Shown here piece after piece: positions 1-4,627 of a stretch of DNA of 5,908 nt (positions within the stretch are counted from its first letter, which is position 1; each line of letters begins with the position of its first letter). The position numbers and the translations under genes are program-made. The stretch covers positions 1-5,908 of the forward strand of contig JBPPNE010000049.1 of NCBI GenBank assembly GCA_051306415.1, read 5' to 3'. Source of the DNA: CBDDRG01 sp051306415 (GTDB taxonomy: Bacteria > Pseudomonadota > Gammaproteobacteria > Pseudomonadales > Porticoccaceae). The notes under the pieces were generated by a model that searched no databases, had not been told where the DNA came from, and saw only the letters and a program-made list of their open reading frames with translations.

Positions 1-531
1 CCCATCTACCACAGCACCTACACCGGCCGGCCGCCGGACGAACCGGCCATTCTCGGCGTCGCCCTCAACGAGGTGTTCGTGCCCATCCTGCAAAAGCAGT
101 TCCCCGAAATCGTCGATTTCTACCTGCCGCCCGAGGGCTGTTCCTACCGCTTTGCCGTGGTCACCATCGCCAAGCAATACCCCGGTCACGCCAAGCGCGT
201 GATGTTCGGCGTGTGGTCGTTCCTGCGCCAGTTCATGTACACCAAGTTCGTCGTGGTCACCGACGACGACATCAACGCCCGCGACTGGCGCGATGTGATC
301 TGGGCGATGACCACGCGCATGGACCCTGGCCGCGACACCGTTATCGTCGACAACACCCCCATCGACTATCTGGATTTCGCGTCGCCAGTCTCGGGGCTTG
401 GCTCGAAAATTGGCTTTGACGCAACCCACAAATGGCCCGGCGAAACTCAGCGGGTCTGGGGTCGGCCCATCCAGATGGATGCTGCGGTGAAAGCGCGCGT
501 CGATGAGCTCTGGGCGGACTTGGGGCTTTAA
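1..531 (+). CDS. ubiD: 3-octaprenyl-4-hydroxybenzoate carboxy-lyase UbiD, C-terminal part (5' end outside window)
   Basis: UbiD is the prenylated-FMN-dependent decarboxylase that removes the carboxyl group from 3-polyprenyl-4-hydroxybenzoate in ubiquinone synthesis; the cofactor is supplied by UbiX. The frame is open from base 1, so the gene enters from the left. About 176 C-terminal residues are visible, roughly the last third of a protein of about 490-500 residues. Highly conserved family stretches are present: TGRPPDEPA near visible residues 8-16, LNEVFVPILQKQFPEIVDFY, LPPEGCSYR, GVWSFLRQFMYTKF, DDDINARDWRDVIWA, TTRMDPGRD and DFASPVSGLGSKIGFDAT, then the KWPGET and WGRPI tail before the TAA stop. 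I see no frameshift or missing block. No gene follows on this strand for 287 bases, so ubiD is probably the last gene of its own unit, although no clear T-run terminator is visible behind it. Confidence 0.97.
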   Translation, partial: PIYHSTYTGRPPDEPAILGVALNEVFVPILQKQFPEIVDFYLPPEGCSYRFAVVTIAKQYPGHAKRVMFGVWSFLRQFMYTKFVVVTDDDINARDWRDVIWAMTTRMDPGRDTVIVDNTPIDYLDFASPVSGLGSKIGFDATHKWPGETQRVWGRPIQMDAAVKARVDELWADLGL

Positions 532-818
532 CAACGCCCTGAGCCAGCGCTTTGATCCCACTTCTGGCGCGCAGGCCGATGAATCCTCGGTCACGGCGGC
601 TTCCCGGTTGGCGCCAGCCGTTGATTCCCGGCCACTATCTCGCCGCTATTCGGTTACACTTGAAGGGTGGCTGCACCGGCGTTATCCCGTTTCCCAGCGC
701 AAATCGATGCCATTCTTCGCTTCACAGTTTGCGCGGGGGCGCGGCACTGGCGGTCTTGGCCCAACAGCGAGGGCGCGCGTGCCACGCACCCTCTTTCCTT
801 CTTCCTGTGGAGTGAGCT
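532..818 (+). other. Long non-coding leader between ubiD and the lysine-rich/RRM gene pair
   Basis: I see no credible gene in these 287 bases. Open frames here lack a ribosome site, have no recognisable protein sequence, and run into real genes out of frame. GGTTACACT at 652-660 could hold a -10 box (TACACT, 655-660), but no good -35 box lies at the right distance, so this promoter is only a guess. If it is right, the mRNA would have an untranslated leader of about 150 bases. Small hairpins are possible at 666-677 and, more convincingly, at 769-793. The stretch immediately before the 819 start is pyrimidine-rich. Confidence 0.5.
769..793 (+). promoter_or_regulatory. Leader hairpin followed by a pyrimidine tract, possible attenuator-like element
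   Basis: GAGGG (769-773) can pair with CCCTC (789-793), and inside it GCGT (777-780) with ACGC (784-787) around a three-base loop, leaving a 3-versus-1 internal bulge. A pyrimidine-rich run (TTTCCTTCTTCC, about 794-805) follows, and the ribosome site comes directly after. Hairpin plus T-rich tract is reminiscent of a weak terminator or attenuator just before a start codon, but the tract has many C residues. Any function is inferred. Confidence 0.25.
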
Positions 819-998
819 ATGGCGAAGCAAAACTATTCGTTTGAAAAGCGCCAGCGTGAGCTGGCCAAGAAGAAAAGCAAGGAAGAGAAAAACCAGCGCA
901 AGCTCGCCAAGAGTTCAGCGTCTGAAGATGTGCCGGCGGAATCGTCGCCTGATGCATCGGCACCCGCTGATGCCGGCGACACCGCCGGAAATACCTGA
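819..998 (+). CDS. Small lysine-rich hypothetical protein (59 aa), upstream partner of the RRM gene
   Basis: ATG at 819 is preceded by GGAG at 809-812 with a six-base gap, a good ribosome site; the frame ends with TGA at 996-998. The protein begins MAKQNYSFEKRQRELAKKK. Residues 9-31 are dominated by Lys, Arg, Glu and Gln and should form a charged helix. Residues 32-59 are a low-complexity Ser/Ala/Asp/Pro tail, probably disordered. There is no signal peptide or membrane segment. I recall small hypothetical proteins with this kind of N-terminus in other gammaproteobacteria, but know no established function. The RRM gene starts 15 bases downstream with its own ribosome site, so co-transcription is likely. 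A basic helix next to an RNA-binding protein suggests RNA or ribosome association, which is inference only. Confidence 0.8.
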   Translation: MAKQNYSFEKRQRELAKKKSKEEKNQRKLAKSSASEDVPAESSPDASAPADAGDTAGNT

Positions 999-1013
999 AA
1001 TTGGAGCTTTTTA

Positions 1014-1346
1014 ATGCAACAGAATAAATTGTACGTTGGCAATTTCCCCTATTCGGTCGACGAGGAACAGTTGCGTTCCGTGTTTTCGGCATACGGGAAG
1101 ATTTCTGAATTAGCCATGATCATGGATCGTGAGACGGGGCGGCCCAAGGGCTTCGCGTTTATCACCTTCGAGACTCAGCAGGCAGCCGAGAAAGCGCTCG
1201 AACAGAACGGTAAAGATCTCGGCGGCCGCCCGCTGAAAGTGAATATGGCCATGGAGCGTGATAGCCGCAGCGGCGGTGGCGGGCGACCGGGTGGCCGTGG
1301 TGGTTTCGGCGGCGGCGGTGGCGGGCGTAGCGGTTCGCGTTACTAG
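1014..1346 (+). CDS. Glycine-rich RRM RNA-binding protein (110 aa)
   Basis: A single RNA recognition motif with a glycine-rich tail, the architecture of the small bacterial RRM proteins related to cyanobacterial Rbp and plant GRP proteins. RNP2 is LYVGNF (residues 6-11) and RNP1 is KGFAFITF (45-52); the aromatic residues Tyr7, Phe47 and Phe49 that stack on RNA bases are present. The RRM spans about residues 4-80. Residues 84-110 are Gly/Arg/Ser-rich (RGG-like) and end in SGSRY. The start is supported by GGAG at 1003-1006, seven bases before ATG. Family members are cytoplasmic single-stranded RNA binders, some cold-inducible; the exact target cannot be read here. The TAG stop at 1344-1346 lies inside the CTAG duplication of the adjacent mobile element, yet the protein end looks native. 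Convergent with the alkyltransferase gene. Confidence 0.93.
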   Translation: MQQNKLYVGNFPYSVDEEQLRSVFSAYGKISELAMIMDRETGRPKGFAFITFETQQAAEKALEQNGKDLGGRPLKVNMAMERDSRSGGGGRPGGRGGFGGGGGGRSGSRY

Positions 1347-1511
1347 GAGCCTGTCGGACTTAAGCGTCCGTAGCGAGGGAAAGTCCGATTTGAGGCAGAT
1401 TTTGTGCAAATTTGCGGCGAATAGTGGGGCTATTCAACAAGAATTTGTACAAAACATAACCAAATTCGGCTTTTCCGCAGTAGGACAGTCTTAAGTCCGA
1501 CAGGCTCCTAG
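1343..1511. mobile_element. MITE-like non-autonomous element 1, long imperfect palindrome flanked by CTAG
   Basis: The ends GAGCCTGTCGGACTTAAG (1347-1364) and CTTAAGTCCGACAGGCTC (1490-1507) are a perfect 18-bp inverted repeat. CTAG lies directly outside at 1343-1346 and 1508-1511. Because CTAG is its own reverse complement, it can count either as a 4-bp target duplication or as four more bases of repeat (22 bp). The interior continues as an imperfect palindrome: GATTTTGTGCAAATT on the left faces AATTTGTACAAAAC on the right, and GAATAG (1419-1424) pairs with CTATTC (1430-1435) around the loop TGGGG. The whole piece folds about one centre near 1427. It is richer in A and T than its neighbours and has no credible gene. 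The size (161 bp between duplications) and structure fit a MITE; CTAR duplications are known for the IS5 group of the IS5 family, so such a parent is plausible but unproven. In RNA it would form a large hairpin at the 3' end of the RRM transcript. Confidence 0.85.
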
Positions 1512-1517
1512 CGGCTA

Positions 1518-1529
1518 ATAACCGGTTAT
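1518..1529. repeat. 12-bp perfect palindrome in the short gap beyond element 1
   Basis: ATAACCGGTTAT reads the same on both strands. It sits between the right end of element 1 and the 3' end of the alkyltransferase gene, within a wider weak pairing of GCGGC (1511-1515) with GCCGC (1535-1539). No T-run follows. It may be a remnant of the original shared terminator region or simply chance. Confidence 0.3.
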
Positions 1530-1579
1530 CCGGCGCCGCGGGCTGGAGAATATAGTCGTGGATGCCGGCCCATTCATCG

Positions 1580-2047
1580 TTACCGATAGCCCTGCTCGTG
1601 GGCGAGCAACCAGCGTTTGCGATCAAGTCCACCGCCGTAGCCAGTGAGGGAGCCGTCGCGGCCGATGATGCGATGGCAGGGGATCACGATGGCGATGGGA
1701 TTGCGGCCGTTGGCGAGCCCCACCGCCCGCGACCCCTTGGGATTGCCAACGGCGGCGGCGATGTCGCCATAACTCGCGGTGTCGCCGTAGGGCACCGCGC
1801 ATAGCGCCCTCCACACCGCCTGTTGAAACACGGTGCCCGCCGGGTTCAGCGGCAGATCAAAGTCTCGCCGGCGGCCTTCGAAATAATCCCTGAGTTGGCC
1901 GATCGCGGCGTGCACATGGTGGTTTGGGTTGGGCTGGTCATCCACTACGGCGACATCACCGGCGAATGCGACGGCGGTAATGCCGTTGTCATCCGCGCAG
2001 ATAGTCAGCTCGCCGACCGGGCTCGGCAGAATGTCAAAGCAGCGCAT
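1580..2047 (-). CDS. ogt: Methylated-DNA--[protein]-cysteine S-methyltransferase (O6-alkylguanine-DNA alkyltransferase)
   Basis: A suicide DNA-repair enzyme that transfers the alkyl group from O6-alkylguanine (and O4-alkylthymine) to its own cysteine. The 155-residue protein has the full C-terminal signature: FQQAVWRAL (74-82), a helix-turn-helix region with Tyr93 and the arginine-finger equivalent Arg107 in GSRAVGLANGRNP (105-117), the active-site IPCHR with nucleophile Cys124 (122-126), and LTGYGGGLDRKRWLL (134-148). The N-terminal domain (1-70) is short, as in Ogt-type stand-alone proteins; there is no Ada metal-binding or AraC domain. An in-frame ATG six codons upstream (2063-2065) is possible, but the ATG at 2045-2047 has a much better ribosome site. 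It lies 108 bases downstream of the MOSC gene on the same strand and may share its transcript. The gene symbol reflects the Ogt-like single-domain form. Confidence 0.94.
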   Translation of the reverse strand: MRCFDILPSPVGELTICADDNGITAVAFAGDVAVVDDQPNPNHHVHAAIGQLRDYFEGRRRDFDLPLNPAGTVFQQAVWRALCAVPYGDTASYGDIAAAVGNPKGSRAVGLANGRNPIAIVIPCHRIIGRDGSLTGYGGGLDRKRWLLAHEQGYR

Positions 2048-2052
2048 TTGCT

Positions 2053-2057
2053 CTCCT
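2053..2057 (-). promoter_or_regulatory. Ribosome binding site that sets the alkyltransferase start
   Basis: On the minus strand AGGAG lies five bases (AGCAA) before the ATG at 2045-2047. The more distal ATG at 2063-2065 has no comparable purine tract upstream, and using it would place this AGGAG inside the coding region. This favours the 155-residue product. Confidence 0.75.
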
Positions 2058-2155
2058 GTTCCCATCAGCCGAAGGTATTCCCGGCAGCCCAGCCGTGATG
2101 GGTATTGGGTCGCGCGGGCTTCCGCCGTGGCCGGCGCTGGCGCGAGTGGGCGACT

Positions 2156-2605
2156 TCAGCGGGATCCCGCCACCACCTCGACCGCATCGCCGATCGCGAT
2201 ATCACCGGATTTGAGCACCCGACAGCAGACGCCGCCGCGCCAGTCTGGTTGCAGCGCCGTTTTCAGGCCGGGCTGGAGCGCGTCCATGCGGTGGCAGGGA
2301 TCGGTCTCCCGGGTGATTTCAAGTTCCAGATCGCCGATGCGCACAATGTCGCCCACGGAGGCGCGGCTGAAGCGGATGCCTTCGATTAACAAATTCGCCC
2401 GCCGGGTATGCCAGGGCAGCTCCATGCCGAGGGTGGCACAAGCATCGCGCCAGGACTCCAGGCTGAGCACAGTGACCTGGCGGCTACCGGGCTGGCCGCG
2501 GTAATCGCCGGCGACGCCGTGGTCGGTGGTGACGTGGCACAACGGCAGTTCCTCCATCAGCCCCTTACTCTGCGCGCGGCGGGCAATGCCCTGTAATCTG
2601 ATCAT
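2156..2605 (-). CDS. Stand-alone MOSC domain protein (149 aa)
   Basis: MOSC domains occur at the C-terminus of molybdenum-cofactor sulfurases and in small single-domain proteins thought to carry or transfer sulfur, or to act with the molybdenum cofactor in reductases such as YiiM. Here almost the whole protein is the domain. The N-terminus RLQGIARRAQSKGLMEEL is a typical MOSC opening. GDYRGQPGSRQVTVLS follows at 33-48, then RANLLIEGI (69-77), VGDIVRIGDLELEITRETDPC (84-104) with the family's conserved Cys104, then DWRGGVCCRVL (121-131) and IAIGDAVEV near the end. A second cysteine pair (127-128) is present. No membrane segment or signal peptide is seen. ATG at 2603-2605 fits the family N-terminus, though its ribosome site is weak. 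The substrate cannot be deduced. It is upstream of the DNA alkyltransferase gene on the same strand and divergent from the PAP2 gene. Confidence 0.9.
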   Translation of the reverse strand: MIRLQGIARRAQSKGLMEELPLCHVTTDHGVAGDYRGQPGSRQVTVLSLESWRDACATLGMELPWHTRRANLLIEGIRFSRASVGDIVRIGDLELEITRETDPCHRMDALQPGLKTALQPDWRGGVCCRVLKSGDIAIGDAVEVVAGSR

Positions 2606-2732
2606 GAGTTCTCACAACAGTTGCTGGTGCACTGACAAAAGTCGCGGCGTGGCGGCAAGTTCAGTGGCGCTACGCCCTCCCGCGTCGGCCCAGACTGCCG
2701 CAAGGCGATGCGAAGATCAACCCCGCTGCTTT

Positions 2733-2812
2733 GTCGCCATTGCTCGGTCGCCACTGCTTGGTGTCACCGCAGCTCAGTCACCAAATGGTCACCCCGCTGT
2801 TATCGTGGTGAC
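2733..2812. repeat. Cluster of GTCRCC hexamers in the MOSC/PAP2 divergent intergenic region
   Basis: The intergenic region 2606-2838 has no gene I can support. Its right part holds GTCGCC at 2733-2738 and 2747-2752, GTCACC at 2763-2768, 2777-2782 and 2788-2793, and the inverse GGTGAC at 2807-2812. The starts are 14, 16, 14 and 11 bases apart. The first units share further bases (GTCGCCATTGCTCG, GTCGCCACTGCTTG), so this may be a decayed tandem repeat or a set of protein-binding sites. GTCACC (2788-2793) and GGTGAC (2807-2812) could also pair as a hairpin. A weak extended -10-like TGTTATCGT lies at 2798-2806, upstream of the PAP2 start. No well-known regulator motif is matched. Confidence 0.4.
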
Positions 2813-2838
2813 ACAGGGCGCCCCTAGGCTGAGTGCTC

Positions 2839-3384
2839 ATGGCCAAGCAAGCTTTTGACAAATACCCGCTGCTCGCGCAGATCCACGCCGGGGACATTGT
2901 TACCTTCACCTGGTGCATGCAGCGCAAACATCAGCGCTTGTTAAGCGGGGTCAGCCGTATCGTCTCGCGCACCGCCGACGGCTTTTATTATCCGCTGATT
3001 CCGCTGGTGTTGTATGCGACCGCTAACCCTGTCGCGGTGAAGCTGTTGCTCGCACTGGCCATCGGGTTTGCCGTCGAACGCCCACTCTATCAGGTGTTGA
3101 AACGCGGATTCCGCCGCAATCGCCCGGCGCAGGCGCTCGCCGATTTCGAGAGCGTCATCACGCCGTCCGATCAATTCAGTTTTCCGTCCGGACACACCTC
3201 GGGCGCTTTTCTGGTCGCTACCATCGCGGCCGGTCTGTTCCCCGCGCTGTGCTGGCCACTGTACCTGTGGGCGAGCCTGGTCGGGGCGTCGCGGGTTTTC
3301 CTCGGCGTCCATTTCCCCACCGACATTGTCGCCGGTGCGCTGATGGGCGCGAGCCTCGGGGTGTTGGCGTTGGCAATCGCTTGA
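2839..3384 (+). CDS. PAP2-family membrane phosphatase
   Basis: Acid phosphatases of this family remove phosphate from lipid phosphates such as phosphatidic acid or undecaprenyl pyrophosphate, at or across the inner membrane. The 181-residue protein has all three catalytic motifs: KRGFRRNRP (88-96, K-x6-RP), FPSGH (115-119) and SRVFLGVH (151-158, SR-x5-H), with FPTD directly after. Hydrophobic stretches at about 52-80, 122-138, 139-150 and 163-180 fit a small polytopic enzyme. There is no cleavable signal peptide. ATG at 2839 has only a weak GAG (2831-2833) ahead of it; an in-frame GTG at 2833 is an alternative that adds two residues. The TGA stop overlaps the ATG of the glycosyltransferase by one base, which implies translational coupling and a shared pathway. 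The exact substrate (phosphatidate, undecaprenyl-PP or other) cannot be told from sequence. Confidence 0.92.
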   Translation: MAKQAFDKYPLLAQIHAGDIVTFTWCMQRKHQRLLSGVSRIVSRTADGFYYPLIPLVLYATANPVAVKLLLALAIGFAVERPLYQVLKRGFRRNRPAQALADFESVITPSDQFSFPSGHTSGAFLVATIAAGLFPALCWPLYLWASLVGASRVFLGVHFPTDIVAGALMGASLGVLALAIA

Positions 3385-4463
3385 TGCGGGTGCTCTACGG
3401 CGTCCAGGGTACTGGCAACGGGCATGTGACGCGGGCGCGGGCATTGGCGCCGGCGTTGTCCGCGGTTGGCATTGACGTGGATTTTCTGTTTTCCGGGCGG
3501 GCGCCCGCGGATTTTTTCGACATGGCGCCCTTTGGTGATTATCGCGTCCATCAGGGACTCACCTTCATTACCTCGGGCGGGTGTGTGCGCCCGTTACAGA
3601 CCGCGCTGGGCAACGCGCCAGCGACTTTCTTGCGCGACATTCGCAGCCTCGATGTGACGGATTACGATCTAGTGCTGACGGATTTCGAGCCGGTCACCGC
3701 CTGGGCGGCGCGATTGCAGCGCAAGCCCGTCATCGGCCTCGGCCACCAGTACGCCTTCCGCTACCCGGTGCCGCAGCGGCGCGGCAATCCGGTCAATCGC
3801 CTGATCATGAAGTATTTCGCGCCCGCCGATCTCGCCCTGGGGTTTCACTGGCATCACTTCGATACGCCGATTTTGCCCCCCATTGCGCCGGTAGCGCGGG
3901 CCACCACGGCCATCGACCCGCGCTTGGTGGTCGTGTACCTGCCGTTCGAGGCGCCAGCGGCGATCGCGAAGTTTCTCGCACCGTTCAGCAGCTACGAATT
4001 CGCGGTTTATCATCCGCAGCCGCTGTTAGGTGCGGCCAGTCACGTCCGCTGGAACAAGCCGAGCCACGCCGCGTTTCACGCCGATCTCGGCCGCTGCGGC
4101 GGCGTGATCGGCAACGCCGGCTTCGAGCTGACCAGCGAGGTGTTGCAACTGGGGCGGAAAATTCTGCTGAAACCGCTGCGCGGACAGCCGGAGCAGCTCT
4201 CCAACGCGCTGGCGCTACGCCAGCTCGGGCTCGGCTACACGATGGATCGCCTCGATCAAACCCGACTGTCGCTGTGGCTCGAACGCGGTCGCGGCGCCAC
4301 CGTTCACTACCCGGATGTCGCCGCCGCGGTCGCGCGCTGGATTGCCCGCGGCGACTACCAGGATGTGCAGATGCTATCGGCCAGTTTGTGGCGCAATACC
4401 CACATGCCCGCGGCGCCGCTGGCGTCCCTTGAAGATATGGCTACCGTGGCCGTCGAGAGCTAA
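3384..4463 (+). CDS. MJ1255/VC2487-family glycosyltransferase (GT-B fold, GT28-like)
   Basis: A 359-residue, apparently soluble or membrane-peripheral sugar transferase. The N-terminus MRVLYGVQGTGNGHVTRARAL holds the glycine-rich GTGNGH loop (9-14) typical of this family, close in style to GT28 enzymes such as MurG and diacylglycerol glycosyltransferases. The C-terminal domain has the donor-binding block GGVIGNAGFELTSEVLQLGRK (from residue 239) and RGQPEQLSNALAL (266-278), where Glu and Gln usually contact the nucleotide sugar. The frame stays open upstream to about 3249, but conserved sequence begins only at the ATG at 3384, which overlaps the PAP2 stop by one base, so I take this start; no strong ribosome site is seen. 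The acceptor is unknown. Pairing with a lipid phosphatase suggests a lipid or lipid-linked acceptor, an inference. The TAA stop lies within the CTAA duplication of element 2. Confidence 0.9.
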   Translation: MRVLYGVQGTGNGHVTRARALAPALSAVGIDVDFLFSGRAPADFFDMAPFGDYRVHQGLTFITSGGCVRPLQTALGNAPATFLRDIRSLDVTDYDLVLTDFEPVTAWAARLQRKPVIGLGHQYAFRYPVPQRRGNPVNRLIMKYFAPADLALGFHWHHFDTPILPPIAPVARATTAIDPRLVVVYLPFEAPAAIAKFLAPFSSYEFAVYHPQPLLGAASHVRWNKPSHAAFHADLGRCGGVIGNAGFELTSEVLQLGRKILLKPLRGQPEQLSNALALRQLGLGYTMDRLDQTRLSLWLERGRGATVHYPDVAAAVARWIARGDYQDVQMLSASLWRNTHMPAAPLASLEDMATVAVES

Positions 4464-4615
4464 GGATGCTCTGAATATGTCCTTCGATCCTTCGTCAGGC
4501 TCAGGACCGACGAGCTCAGGACGAAGGGTAATTTTCTGATTCCGTTCATGGTGAGTCCTGAGCCTGTCGAAGGGTCGAACCATAGGCGGAATCAGGTTAT
4601 TCAGAGCATCCCTAA
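4460..4615. mobile_element. MITE-like non-autonomous element 2, flanked by CTAA direct repeats
   Basis: GGATGCTCTGAATA (4464-4477) and TATTCAGAGCATCC (4598-4611) form a perfect 14-bp terminal inverted repeat. CTAA occurs directly outside on both sides (4460-4463 and 4612-4615). Here the sequence is not self-complementary, so it is good evidence for a 4-bp target duplication. The element is 148 bp between duplications, has no credible gene and contains several internal palindromes. The left duplication includes the TAA stop of the glycosyltransferase. Deleting the element and one CTAA restores a gap of only 12 bases between the convergent stop codons. The ends differ from those of element 1, so they are distinct families, but both use a CTAR target. 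No transposase is present; the mobilising IS would have to be elsewhere. Confidence 0.88.
4481..4581. repeat. Internal inverted repeat inside element 2, CAGGCTCAGGAC core
   Basis: The 27 bases at 4481-4507 are the reverse complement of 4555-4581 with four mismatches; the perfect part is AGGCTCAGGAC (4497-4507) against GTCCTGAGCCT (4555-4565). A partial direct copy, GCTCAGGACGAAGG, lies at 4514-4527. A second pairing, CTGATTCCG (4536-4544) with CGGAATCAG (4587-4595) plus ATGGT (4548-4552) with ACCAT (4579-4583), competes with the first. From memory, TTCGACAGGCTCAGGACGAA-type repeats are common in many bacterial genomes, so this may be a short repeat nested within a MITE. Confidence 0.65.
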
Positions 4616-4627
4616 CGCCGCTCTCGG

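Noticed and set aside
532..620. Intrinsic terminator after ubiD
   Set aside because: CTGGCGC (564-570) and GCGCCAG (611-617) are complementary but 40 bases apart with no T-run; not convincing.
817..1092. Minus-strand open frames opposite the small protein and RRM start
   Set aside because: They lie antisense to two genes with good ribosome sites and show no family features.
1258..1494. Alanine/valine-rich frame across the RRM tail and element 1
   Set aside because: It is the glycine-repeat DNA read in another frame and then the mobile element; not a protein.
1511..1600. Protein-like minus-strand reading GNDEWAGIHDYILQP beyond the alkyltransferase stop
   Set aside because: It looks plausible by composition but has no start, no ribosome site and no recognised family, and the alkyltransferase is already full length. 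A frameshifted C-terminal tail is possible but unsupported.
2048..2065. Upstream ATG for the alkyltransferase
   Set aside because: Using it would place the strong AGGAG site inside the gene, and it lacks its own ribosome site.
2733..2812. CRISPR-like array
   Set aside because: The units are six-base cores with irregular spacing and no 25-40-base repeats or spacers, and there are no cas genes.
3249..3383. N-terminal extension of the glycosyltransferase (404 residues)
   Set aside because: It overlaps the C-terminal catalytic part of PAP2 in another frame, and the family's sequence starts only at the ATG at 3384.
3581..4432. 283-residue open frame on the plus strand within the glycosyltransferase
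   Set aside because: Arg/Ala/Gly-rich shadow frame of a GC-rich gene with no recognisable motif; the overlapping frame has clear family sequence.
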